A DNA stretch of 64,000 bases from Spisula solida (taxonomy: Eukaryota > Mollusca > Bivalvia > Venerida > Mactridae), in contig OX365962.1 of assembly GCA_947247005.1 (NCBI GenBank), positions 4,685,201 through 4,749,200 of the forward strand, written 5' to 3'. Shown here piece by piece: positions 34,505 to 45,611 of this stretch. A program made the position numbers and the translations under genes. The stretch's first letter is position 1. Each line of letters starts with the position of its first letter. Below the pieces are notes generated by a model, which worked only from the letters and a program-made list of their open reading frames with translations, was not told where the DNA came from and did no database searches.

Positions 34505-35639
34505 TAGAACTACTTTGTCTTCAAATGAATTTTCTGGACTACATTCGCTTAGATATTAAGGAATCGCGTTTGAAATTGACTTCTGTATTTGTTTGGGAAA
34601 CCCAAACAAATAAAAATCACTAACGAAACGCTAACGATAGTCGTTATGCTAACGATAGCTTCGAGGTACTGACCCCAGTCACAGTTTGGCCATTTGAACA
34701 CGAATTGTTACTTGCGGGTATTATGGAATGCATAAAGCGATTTGACTATGGAGGAGCACATGATGACCGCGTATCAATGCTCGATTGGCTAATTGTCGGT
34801 CTGGCTTACGAATTCAAATTAAAGGAAGTATTTTGTTAGAATGTCGTGAATCAGAATAATTCAATTTCTCATCCAGACCATATTGCACAGAGCCACGTGA
34901 TCATTCTGGCTTTTTTAATGAATGATTAGTGTTATCGTCTCCTTGGATTGATACGTAATCATATAGTGTGATACTGACTTATGCACGCATTAGCTTTCTC
35001 TAGACACGCAATTACGGTGTAGGGTCTGCTTCATTATAATGAAGATGAGTGGCTTATACATTTAGTTAATGTGTGTGAAGAGCGGTACGCGGAACGCTGT
35101 AAAGAATGTCAGGTTATTCAACCCAAGCCTATTAAACCCAGAACTGCAAGTACTATTCAACCCCAACCCTATTCGTACAATTCAACACAAATGCCTTTTA
35201 GACCCCAGGATTTAACGGTTTGTTCTACATTGGTAGAGAAGTGCCAGAATCATGAGTTCTGATTAGCCGAGCTTCCTACGTAGTACTAACTGAAGTATCA
35301 AGGCGCCCGCACAGCAGACAGCAGCTTAATAACAATCCATTTACGGTGGTTCCAATATTCAACTATGAGCCGTAGAAATTTGAGATTAATAAATAAATTA
35401 ATACGGACTCCTTTATAATGATTTGTATTATGAAATGTTATAGCTCGCATCGAACAATATACAATATTACAACATGACTTGCTGTACGATTCCAAATCTA
35501 TTTATGCAACTGTTTTTGTCTATTAGACATTGATTATCATGTTCTTCATATATTTACGCCAAACCGGGATTGATTAGAATCTTGATTTGTTAGTGGTTGA
35601 ACATATACAGAGCAGACCGTCGCGAATTACAAAATTATA
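34505..35639. other. Non-coding, nothing recognised
   Basis: About 1.1 kb without a supportable gene. An open frame at 35071-35262 (plus) contains repeats of an AACCCAAGCCTATT/AACCCCAACCCTATT motif, but has no start context, splice context or domain that I recognise. Confidence 0.3.
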
Positions 35640-36090
35640 GTATTTTGAGGCGTCAGGGGTATCACTCCCAAACAGCAACCGTCAGGGGTATCATAGTGGT
35701 TATTTGTTTATTTTGCCTCATAATTTGGCTGTATCGAACTAATTTTGCAAAATGCATATCTAGAATAATGTAAACAGCGAAGTTGGCCACATCAAACAGC
35801 AACACACCATGCAAATCGGCAGAAATTGGTAATAATATAGACAGGTCGTCAGGGGCGCAGTAACCAAAACCGCACTAGAATTGAGTGTTCTCCTTAATCA
35901 TAGGTTTAGGGGAAATGGGCTTGGTCTGAAGGTAGCGACAGGGCCAGGTACGCTGGGCTGGTTAATTTCATTGATAACGTCTGGCAAAACAAAGAAAAAT
36001 CAAGATTTACTTACCGAATCGATGAAATTTACAGTCGAAAAACTGTCAGGGGTATCACTTCCGTTCTATACGTTATCCCCAGTGGTGTTA
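35640..36090. repeat. Interspersed 'GTCAGGGGTATCAC' motif
   Basis: CGTCAGGGGTATCACTCC (about 35652), CGTCAGGGGTATCAT (35681), GTCGTCAGGGGCGCAGTAAC (35847) and CTGTCAGGGGTATCACTTCC (36045) recur at irregular spacing. The function is unknown. The plus open frame 35881-36111 overlaps the last copy and is not called. Confidence 0.6.
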
Positions 36091-36733
36091 ACCCCATTGT
36101 TTACACAATAAACGGTGCTGTGCTGGTGTCATTCGCGTTCATAAACATTATGCAACCGGGAAATATTTGCCCAAGTCTTACATACAAGAAACTTAACTAA
36201 AATAATATAAAATACCGTTTCTACACGGTCACTGTTAATATACTAATCTATTAATATAGAGAACAGTTTCTGCACTGCCACCTTAACTTGACTAGATAAC
36301 CAGGTCGGCCCGTATCATTCTGTCTGAAGAATTATTAATGTCCTAACAATGGAACAAAGTGGCCATTACGTCGTCTGACTGCGGTTTAACAAGTCCCAAC
36401 TATTTAAAAGTAAATACAATGTCTCGTTATTATGTTTTTATCGCAGACCATTTAGTTAGCGCACGTATCTTATACTACAAATAACTCTCAAAGCTCGTTT
36501 AATCACGTAATAGAAGAAATACAGTGAAACGATATGAGTAATAAATTAGTCTGGGTTATTCATATCATCGGATTAATGGTGTAGTGTAAATCAGTCATAT
36601 TGATACTGACTATGTGCGCAACCGTGTTTGGTGTTCACGATTCGATGGCCGAGTGATCCAATGCGTGCTTGTCGATGGCGCTTTTCAGTATAGGTTCGCC
36701 TTCCACTATAAGTGCCAAAATGTTGCTTTAAAA
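36091..36733. other. Non-coding, nothing recognised
   Basis: AT-rich. A small TTAATATACTAATCTATTAATATA self-similar stretch lies near 36236. No gene is seen. Confidence 0.3.
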
Positions 36734-36814
36734 TATGGCCACCAGTTCAGACAACTTTGATATGGCCACCAGTTCAGACAACTTTGATATGGCCACCAGT
36801 TCAGACAACTTTGT
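36734..36814. repeat. 27-bp triplication
   Basis: Three exact tandem copies of a 27-bp unit (TATGGCCACCAGTTCAGACA then ACTTTGA), the last differing only at its end. Confidence 0.97.
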
Positions 36815-38114
36815 AGTAAACTTCCTTAACTAAAAGTCATTTGGTGGAAATGACAGTTTAAATATGTAACCCAAAATCCACATCAATTCTGTGACTACAT
36901 CAATTTGTAAATGTCATTCAAATCCCTGAGGGTTTAAATCGATTCAACAACTACGCTACCCTCCAAAAACAATTAAGGGTTTGATCAATTAGTGAATTAT
37001 ATATCTTATATATTACATCTATGGGACTTTTTAAAGACCACAGCATGTCATAAATATGCCAGGCAATGTCCCTAAGGTTTGCAACGTTAATTGACATTGT
37101 CAAATAAAAGCCAAATTTACGTAATATAAATCTTGCCTTATATTAGCTATAGAACGTTTTAGTCAGAATGTAAGACTCAGTCCTGGCAATTATGTTAGGA
37201 TATAGAAGATTATTTTATCTCTTGTTTATGACATTCAATACAGCACAATGTTGATTGCATGGATTGATTATACAGACATTCTGTTTTACTTTATCTTGTA
37301 ACTATATTGTTTTATCACATAAAATAGGCTCTGGGAGTTTAATAAACCCATTACATAAAAGTCATAATACACACGTGTAATAAACATGCAAATGAGGTAT
37401 ATACAAGGGCGAGTCACTTTATTTATGTATTCATACACGTTGTCAAAAAAGTAAAAGAATACATTTTTAGAATAGAATAAATTCTATATCCGATTATGAG
37501 CACTCTAGGGCATGTTATAATCACACAATAACAGATGTACAAGAACTTAAGAGATATGACTGCAAGTAAACATGACGGTAGGTCCGTTAAACGTGGGTAC
37601 GAATAAGATCGGGACGAAATGTACATACCAAATATCTGGCATCTACACAAACACAGCATCGGATGTTGATTTCATTGTATAAATCCGTTAATTTTGAGTA
37701 TTAAAGACGATTTTCCTTGCTTACCAAGTACTTGCATCGTGTACAATCAGTTATTTTCGGCTATTCAGACGAATCGCGAATAAATTCACGCGGAAAACCT
37801 AGTTACTTCCCCTGTCCTTGGTTGTTACTAAAACCCGGAACGGAACACGGAACAGAACAGAATACGTTGTGTTGCTGCGGTCCTAGATTTAATTATTTAC
37901 TCTGTTAAGCGTAGTTTAACATCTGCAGGATTTTAGATACCCTAAAAATATTATTTTCAAAGGCAGAAAAAATAACATATTGGAGTATACATTGTTGCAC
38001 TATTTTCTTAGCTTTTTCAATGAACCGCTTTACTCCTATGGAGTTTATTTGCTAAAGGGGAAGTGTGTGCATTCTTGACAAACTTTTACTGTGTATTTAG
38101 TTTATGTGATAAAA
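36815..38114. other. Non-coding, nothing recognised
   Basis: About 1.3 kb without a gene. CCCGGAACGGAACACGGAAC (37833) resembles, on the other strand, TTGTTCCGCTTTCACGTTCC at 48160. This hints at a shared diverged repeat, but the match is too weak to call. Confidence 0.3.
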
Positions 38115-38259
38115 AGAATCTTACATTCGTGTCATTCCATATTAAATTTATTAAACTCGTTGAATAAAAGTGATAAAATGCTCGGCCGAGCCTCGCATTT
38201 TATCATTTTATCCAACTCGTTTAATAAATTCAATATAGAAAGACACTCATGTAAGATCC
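38115..38259. repeat. Palindrome P7 with GC-rich core
   Basis: A ~145-bp palindrome. The inner stem GATAAAATGC / GCATTTTATC is perfect, and the outer stem pairs AATTTATTAAACTCGTT with AACTCGTTTAATAAATT and ATCTTACAT with ATGTAAGAT. The core is TCGGCCGAGCCTCG. The left flank ATGTGATAAAAAGAATC is identical to that of P4. It lies just beyond the 3' end of the LINE. Confidence 0.88.
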
Positions 38260-38733
38260 TCTATATATTGTATATAATAGAGACTTTTGTAAACAAATGA
38301 TTTTGAAGATGAGTATCAATGAATTAATAATAACTTTTATTTTCCTCCATTTTGGAGAGCATAACATATTTACAAAACATAACAAAACATTAATATACAA
38401 ATATAAATAAACATTTGAATATGAATGATATATTTACATATGGCGCTGTATATTAACTACTGGATACAATGTACAATGTATATCAATATTAGCCACATAC
38501 CTTGGCTTACGGGGCGAAAACGACAATAAAGAAACGTTGTGGCATGTATGCAATAAGATATAGTAATACGATATACATCTAGATTTAGTGTGAAATTGTC
38601 ACAAACGTTTGGCTTAGAAGGCGAACAGCTATAACAACATCGTAATCATCAGAGTACAATCATAGCAGTTGAAAAAGAATACTGATATAAACGTACACAC
38701 ACACATACAACAGTTTACATTATACAGTATTTC

Positions 38734-41700
38734 TTACTTTGACAAAAGCTTAACGACCTGCGTTGTGAAATGCATGTAGACAAATGAGCTATCATCTGTT
38801 AATGAAGCAATACTAAATATAGTTCTACACTGATCAATGGGTGGTTGTCGTATAAATGTAATGAAATTATTCACACCATACATATTAAGCATAATATCCC
38901 AAAGCTGTTTCTGATAGACCACATTTGCATGGCAGTATAATAACAAGTGGGCCGGTTCATTATCAGTTCTTAATGAGCACATTTGACATGAGCGCATGTA
39001 TCTCCGGGAAACAAAGAGTCCTATATATCGCATAAGTGTCTTGCATATATTTGCATAATGTGTTGAGGCCTGAGCTATAGACCACATGGGTGATATCCAT
39101 TTACTGTCCACTATAATGTTTCTCAACCACGAATGGTCATTAACTTCCATAACATTAAGATTGTTCATATGCTCTGAGTTGACAATTTTTCGAAGTATCC
39201 TTTTCCATGAATGTATCGACGGAAATTCCCCTGATTCAACGAACCGCGCCAAATATTCAAGCAAAGAGTATCTTGCCAGTAGTCGATATATATCGGGTAT
39301 GAAACCCGTAGATTGTCTGTCTCCATCATAGTAGCGTATGAGACGGTTCACAAATACAGCCTTCGATAGATAGTGAGGCTGCAAACGACATAGTTGGCCA
39401 AAGAGTGTCAGTTTCTTGTAATTAACCATTGTCTCTATGGGTGTTGTACACAGACATGTGAATGCAAATAATGTGCTCGTTGACGTAAAGAGTCCTTGTA
39501 TTCGTTTTACACAGTGTCTATGAGCACGTTCTAGGATAAGCATATCTCGTGATGAATAAATGTTCCACAACTAGCATGAATACAATGCTTTCGGGATTAT
39601 CACACTGTAGTATATGCTTCTCAATGTTGCGGGGCTTATCATTGACGGATGTATACCACTAGTACGTATTTGCGCAAATGCTCCTCTCAGTTTAGTGGCT
39701 GCATCCCGGGTGTTACCTCCAGACGAGAGATGTTTATCACAAACCAGTCCAAGATGACAGTACTTCTCAGTTTCATTTAGGAGTTTATCACCAAGCATAA
39801 ATTTTGTTTGCTGCATGTTTTTATCGTTAAACACTACCACCTCACATTTGTCATTGTTATAGAGATATCTCCATCGTTGTGAATACGCGTTGCAGATGTT
39901 AAGCATTCGTGACATTCCGGCTTTCGATAGCGACACAAGGACCATATCATCGGCCACCGTCGGAGATCCTAACGACATATCATACATAATCAGGCCATCT
40001 CCACAGTCCCTGAGTTCTTCTATGAGTCCATTGATGTACACCAAGTACATAAGAGGAGAACTTTTACCTCCTTGACGCGTTCCTTGTGATATCGGGAATT
40101 CAGTGGATAGTTTACCCATAAACCGGACCTTGCTGCGCACGTCAGAATACATGTTTCTAAATGCCAGCAGCGTTGTATCGTCTACGCCCATCAAAATTAG
40201 TTTGTAAAACAGACCATCTGTCAACACACGATCGAATGCCTGTCTGGCATCTAACTAGCCAATGTATACCTTAGAAGAGAATTCTCTAGCAAAATGTAGG
40301 CACTCGCGAAACATGAATGAAGTCATTTAGCAGCCTAATCCTTTTTGAAATGCGCCTTGCTGGGGGTCAAGTTTACTGAGAATCTGTTCTTGGTACAAGT
40401 TCATATAGGTTAAGAAACACAGATGACAACGTGATGTCCCTGTAATTATTCGGATCATCTTTTCTTTTTCTTTCGCCCTTGTGAAGGGTCACAATGACTC
40501 CGCTTTTCATATCTGACGGAAAATGCGATGTCCGCAGCATGTTCGTGAATAGATTTCAAAGCACTATAGACATAACCTCTTTGCTGTGTATTAAATGTTC
40601 GTACACGACTCCATCATTGCCACCAGATTTACCACGAGGAAGTTTGGTGATGGCGTCCTGAATATCTGTCACTGAAACTGTAGCGTTTTAATCCGGCTCC
40701 AGCCGGCTCATAGTGTCCTGCACAACAGTACGCACGGTGTTCTCCCATCCGGCATCGAAACTTTGGGATTGCGAAGGTGAATAAAGATTAGCAAAGTACA
40801 TACTCCACTGTGTAATACCAGACTATCACGATCACGATAGGTCTCTCCCTTAAACTTGATACCGGCTCCAACAGAGTTCGATGTACCTGAGCGGCGCTTA
40901 ACATGACGCCAGAACGACTGGCTGTCCTCACGGCCATGGTCTCAAGGTTACTGTCTAACTGGGACAAGAAGACCTCCACACATCGACGATGAATATATCG
41001 GAAGCCACTCTTTGCTGTCTTATAAGACACGTAGTCGGGGTGTAGTGGACCCCTCGGTCTCCCAGCTCGACACCACTGCCTCTTCGCGGCCCTCATGACA
41101 AAATGGGAACGGGATAAGTCGTTATTCCAGTATGGTTTCACAAATTTACGAAAGCGTTTCACAGGCAGCGAAGCATTAGCACAATAAATAATTTCCTGAC
41201 ATATAGTATTGTAAGTATAGTCTATATCACCCGGACTAAGTTCACAAGACCGACTTAGTCGCTGCACAATTGCCGTGTTTGCAAGTAACTGTTCATAGTC
41301 TCGTAACTGCTGTTCACTGCATTTTCTCCAATGAATAGGATCACCGTGGAAAGATTCACTCGGCCCACCTTCACACACACACTTTATTTAAACCAAACAA
41401 AATAGGCCTGTGACGAGACACATTTAGGCAACAATCGTCCGCTAATTCACAGTATGTAATAAAGTCAGTATATTCAACTGGCAGGCATACGTAGTCTATC
41501 ATCGAAGTATGTTTACCATCATATGAGACAAAATAATTATTAGCTCCTTTACAAATTGGTAATAAATTTGCAGCACAATAGTTACAATTATACAAAAATT
41601 GACGAAAGAGTGAATCACAATGTTTTACATGTGGTGTTAGCAAACTTGCGTTAAAGTCACCCATAATAATTATCAAGCCTTTGTCATTGTATGTATGATA

Positions 41701-42097
41701 CAAGTCGTACAATAGAAATATATTTTGTTCAATGATTGCTACATGGTAAATATACCTGAAAAATATAGATATATGATTGATTTTTACACTCAACCTGAAT
41801 TCCAACAATTCTATCACTGTCAATGTTTATAGGAACAATTTGCATATTATATGTACGTTTCCACATAAGCGCTACACCGCCTTTACCACGACCCACAGGG
41901 CTGGTAAGACTGCTATCAAAGGCAGCATGAACACTGTAATTGCTAGATATTGAATTAAGAAAATGCATGTTATGGGACGACAACCAATGTTCTGATATGC
42001 CACAAACATCAATATCACCTTCAGTTAATACGTCACACAAATAAGAAACATTCGACATAATACCAATTACATTCCATGTAATAATATTCATAATCAC
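38734..42097 (-). pseudogene. LINE ORF2: APE endonuclease + reverse transcriptase
   Basis: The endonuclease starts at 42097 with ITWNVIGI and ISEHWL. After a frameshift near 41770 it continues with IIMGDFNASL, SMIDYV and SRHRPI, giving the metal-binding and catalytic Asn/Asp/His set of APE-type enzymes (N in GDFNA, D in IDYV, H in SRHRP). The linker frame 41378-40788 follows. The RT frame shows QQGAFQKGLGC (near 40340) and LDARQAFDRV (motif A with its Asp, about 40240), separated by stops near 40320 and 40256. SQGTRQGGKSSPL (about 40085-40045) and TVADDMVLV (motif C Asp pair at about 39950) follow. A single stop at 39571 separates the last part, which has CQMCSLR and HLLLYCH (zinc-knuckle-like). 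This would have nicked DNA and reverse-transcribed the element's RNA; it is now inactive. Confidence 0.92.
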
Positions 42098-42108
42098 AAA
42101 TAATTAAA

Positions 42109-43140
42109 CTATAATGCACAGTAATACAACATGTCAATAATGTATCTCAGTAAGAATTTACAGTTCTCGTTACTATCATTCACCAGTAATGTGAATCTAC
42201 TCTCTCTGGAGTAAGTGTTTTGTCTCTTAGATGTTCCCGGCCCATGTGACAACACACTCGTATATTGGTGCTCGGGACTGAATCTAGGTGGTACCTCCCA
42301 CCGCTGGGACACTCGCCTCATTCCATTACGCGATTCCCACGGTCGACAAATAATATAAGAAGGCCAGAAACCTTCATCTAGTAATAAACACGCGAACTCA
42401 TCTGCGAGCACGTTAAGTCTTACCACTACTTTAGAAGGATTACGTCGGCACGGGAACACTCGGATGTTTGTAACACTCGGCCCCTTTCTTTCAATCACTC
42501 GCGTAAGGATGTCAGTTTTTAAACTTGAACTAAGGCCTAGCACACAATAGCGTTTAGTGTGTCTTCGCATAGAAACGCTAAACCCATCACTATCGAGTTC
42601 AGATACACGTCGCGATTCAAACTTATCTTGTCGCCTTGTGATATGCACTGGTATGTGTTCACCAACAATCGGTGTATACACTTCTTCGTCGTAGTCTGTG
42701 ACAGTTGGCGTAGATACTTCATCATCATCAGTAGTGACTGTGTGAAGCATCTCTGTGGTAGCAGCAGGATTGACTTCAGGTGGTACAACATGTGCAGTAT
42801 ATGTAGGTGGCTCAATCAAGACGGTATCCACTCGTTCTTCCACGTCCAATGAAGATGCGTTCATTGGTATAGTCGACTCTACCATTTCCTCCAGTAGTCT
42901 CACTCTGTCCTCGAATTCGATAACATCACGCATGAGTGAACTGGTTAAGCTCTGCACCTTTGCCAGCACATTTCCAGTAAAGTCTCTTACACTACCACTA
43001 CATGATATCACACATTGTTGCAATTCAAGCATCCCTGATTTTATTTCATCGACTTGTTTGGATCTACGACTATTATGTACGTGGTTTGTCTGTTTGATAA
43101 GTAAAATATCAGCTTGTTAAGAGGAAACAGTGTCTCTGAG
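42109..43140 (-). pseudogene. LINE ORF1-like protein, C-terminal part
   Basis: Open from about 43124 to 42109 (ATG at 43032), immediately upstream of ORF2 with an 11-bp gap. The N-terminal third (RVRLLEEMVE region) is charged and looks coiled-coil. The middle is acidic and Thr-rich (TTDDDEVSTPTVTDYDEEVY). The C-terminal third (VLGLSSSLKTDILTRVIERK to VVVRLNVLADEFACLLL, FWPSYIICRPW) resembles the RNA-binding C-terminal half of ORF1 proteins in mollusc LINEs; this is inferred from position and layout. A stop near 43125 separates it from upstream sequence in the same frame. Confidence 0.65.
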
Positions 43141-43225
43141 TATGTTTATATCCGAGCTACAGTTACATTTTGACGCAGGCTTAGCGGTAGATCATTGTTG
43201 GGATCTGGTATGATGAGTGCGACTT

Positions 43226-43741
43226 TTACACAGGAAGGCAGGCCTTCTGCTTTTGCGTCCTAACCATGTTTTTCAACAAATTAGGATCACCACCTTCGGT
43301 AACTTCTATAATTGTGTAAATATCCTGTGCTAAGCGTACTGTCACCGGTTCCCCTGTACCAGTAAGCATTCTTCGCTTAAGACAAACATTGTGATCAAAT
43401 GGGAAATGTTGGCCAGACTCTTTCAAATACTCAAAGTACATATCTCGCACACGCGCTAAGTCACTCTCACTGGAGACAAACGTCTGGTTAATTCTAGCTA
43501 CGCACATGTCCTTCGGTAACTCCCTGTATAGTTTCACCAACCCTCTATACTCTTCAAGTATCTGTATATTTTCCCGGAAGTCATCTTCACTAAATGTAAA
43601 CACACTATCGTCATGGTCACCATCACATGACCCATGACCACCGAGCCGCGAAAGATCAACCTCAGACGTCTGGCAAGACTCGTTAAGGATGTTGTACAAT
43701 AAATGGTCGCCACTGTGTGTCAACTCCTGATCAGTAACCAC
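43226..43741 (-). pseudogene. LINE-linked ORF of unknown function (ORF1 N-terminal part?)
   Basis: A 171-codon open frame with no ATG at its beginning; it opens on GTG just inside the presumed 5' end of the LINE. Residues are acidic at first (GDHDDSVFTFSEDDF), then ELPKDMCVARINQTFVSSES, and end KNMVRTQKQKACLPV. No family is recognised. Orientation and position suggest it is the amino-terminal part of ORF1, separated from 42109-43140 by a frameshift. A separate small protein of the element is possible. Confidence 0.5.
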
Positions 43742-43799
43742 CCTTGTTACCCTGATAAAACAACATGATTGGATATTCGCAACATGATTGAAAAATGGC
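43737..43799. repeat. 63-bp inverted repeat, left member
   Basis: The reverse complement of 46923-46985 with one internal mismatch (GGATATTCGC against GGATAATCGC). It contains the repeated word CAACATGATTG twice. It sits at the 5' boundary of the LINE. Confidence 0.9.
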
Positions 43800-44001
43800 G
43801 GATGTATGTTTACATATTCATCGCATTTTCGGCCAATTCTTCAAAATCTACGGGTTTAACCACCTTCTGATGCTGTATAAAGATAAACTTGTAAATTCCT
43901 TCCATGAAACTAAAACTTTTTATCCATATGTTTGTGAATGTGATACACAATACGTTAAAAAGTTAGAACAATCTGTGTTGGATTTATTTGACAGTCTATA
44001 A
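43795..44001 (+). CDS. Possible small protein or first exon, unknown
   Basis: Starts with AAAATGGCGG, a favourable initiation context, and encodes 68 residues (MADVCLHIHRIFGQFFKIYG to VKKLEQSVLDLFDSL) before TAA. Composition looks protein-like (mixed aromatic, charged, Cys), but no family is recognised and there are no neighbours to support it. The first few bases overlap the 63-bp inverted repeat at the LINE boundary. It could be chance, or a fragment of a captured exon. Confidence 0.2.
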   Translation: MADVCLHIHRIFGQFFKIYGFNHLLMLYKDKLVNSFHETKTFYPYVCECDTQYVKKLEQSVLDLFDSL

Positions 44002-44149
44002 AACATATATATTGTTGTTTATTTAGGGTTAAGACCTTTTGTTTATACAGCTCATTCATTTCACTATCAGACTTAGTTTAGAGTAAGTTATTTACATTTG
44101 CCGTTTCTACGTGATAACTATTTAAAGTAACCCATGTGTGAAAAATGGA
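44002..44149. other. Non-coding, nothing recognised
   Basis: Short AT-rich spacer between the small open frame and repeat units. Confidence 0.3.
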
Positions 44150-44480
44150 TAAAAACCAACATGATTGAGGATCTAAGTGCATGTTCATATTGCTGTGATA
44201 CTTTGCATACTTGTCAACCGCCTTGACCACAACATCTGCACTCTATCAAACATGTTGTTGAATGTTATGCCCCATTTGGACTAATGTACTTAGAAATACA
44301 AAAGTTTACAGTTTATGTACACAATTTTAACCTCTAAGACATGTATCTTTGATACTTTGCATACGTTATCACCATCATGACGCCATGACCTCCACATGAA
44401 TAGGCAACTCAAATATATGTTGAAATTCTGTCCTCTTTTTTAAATTAGAAATGCAATTTGGCACCATTCAAGACATGCTC
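44150..44480 (-). repeat. Units of the 'ACAAGAGCTGT' element, minus orientation
   Basis: TTGATACTTTGCATACTTGT, GACCACAACATC, TATGCCCCATTTGGACT and ACAATTTTAACCTCTAAGAC are complements of the ~170-bp units at 3718-4990 and 15400-15900. About two units are present. Neither head nor tail is evident, so it is a fragment. Confidence 0.65.
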
Positions 44481-44739
44481 ACAGCGTTTAGCCTGGTCCC
44501 CATAATTCACTGTTCCTATTCCCGGTGAATTTTGCACATTTAGATACATGTGTTAAATTTACCTGTCTTGACTTATTATGAATTTTACCAACATATAGCA
44601 GAAAAAAGTATTTAACTAGAAATATGTCCACATGACACGGATGCCCCCGCTAAAAGCTGTCATCAGACACCCAATTATAAAGCTATGCAAATGGAATAAC
44701 TTGAAACAAGTTTGTAATTGCTTAAATGTGACATTGAAC

Positions 44740-45611
44740 AGCAGACAAGAGCTGGGTCTGTAAGTGTGACCTTAACATTTGAGTCAGGGTGTAAATGCGA
44801 ATGTAACCAAGTAATTGTAAAATCCAGAACGAAATAACAAAACAAAAACCAGACCAGAAGCGTATACTTGTGCCTTTTAACTTTTAATCTCTAAGTATGA
44901 CCTTGACCTTTGCGTTAGGGACCTGGGTTTTGCGCAAGTCACCTCGTCTTGATGATGTGAATATTTGTGGCAAGTAATATTAATATCAAATAAGAAATGA
45001 CATAGTTACAGAGCTGACATGAATCACATGCCTATTTGATAATTTTAACTTTTGATCTCTAAGTGTGACCTTGACCATTGAGTTAGGGACCTGGGTCTTG
45101 CGCATGACACCTCGTCTTGATGATGTGAACATTTGTGGCAAGTAATATTAATATGAAATAAGAAATGACATAGTTGCAGAGCTGACATGAATCACATGAC
45201 TATTTGAGCCTTTTTACCTTCGATCTCTAAGTGTGACCTTTACCTTTGAGCAAGGGACCTAGGTCTTGCGCATAACACGCCGTCTCGATGTGGTGAACAT
45301 TTGTGTTATAAATATCCAATAAGAAATGACATAGTTACAGAGCGGACTTGAATCACATGCCTATTTGAGAATTTTCACTTTTGATCTCTAAGTGTGGGTC
45401 TTGCACATGGCACATCACCTTGATGTGGTGAACATTTGTACCAAATATTATAAATATCCAATAGGAGATGACAAAATTACAGAGCGGACACGAATCACAT
45501 GCCTATTTGAGCCTTTTAACCTTTGACCTCTAAGTGAGACCTTGACCTTTAAGCTAGGGACCTGGGTTTTGTGCATGACACATCGTCTTGATGTGGTGAA
45601 CATTTGTACCC
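44740..45611. repeat. ~168-bp tandem repeat, 'GACCTTGACCTT' family
   Basis: Landmarks TGACCTTGACCTTTG, GGGACCTGGGTCTTGCGCAT, GACACCTCGTCTTGATG, GTGAACATTTGTG, AATAAGAAATGACATAGTTA and GAATCACATGCCTATTTGA recur with starts at 44899, 45067, 45235, about 45399 (deleted) and 45538. There are about five to six units. A single diverged unit lies at 16707-16890. The array is interrupted at its right end by Rep-A copy C. Confidence 0.88.

Larger units (their letters stand above)
38315..43760 (-). mobile_element. Near-full-length LINE retrotransposon, inactive
   Basis: Minus-strand order: ORF1-type reading frames (43741-42109), APE endonuclease (42097-41371), linker (41378-40788), reverse transcriptase (about 40700-39571), C-terminal Cys/His domain (39570-38734), and an AT-rich 3' segment ending near 38315 with AAAATAAAAG. 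The organisation is that of a two-ORF APE-type LINE (CR1/jockey-like groups share it; clade not assigned). Several frameshifts and stops disable it. The ~5.4-kb length implies little 5' truncation. Confidence 0.88.
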
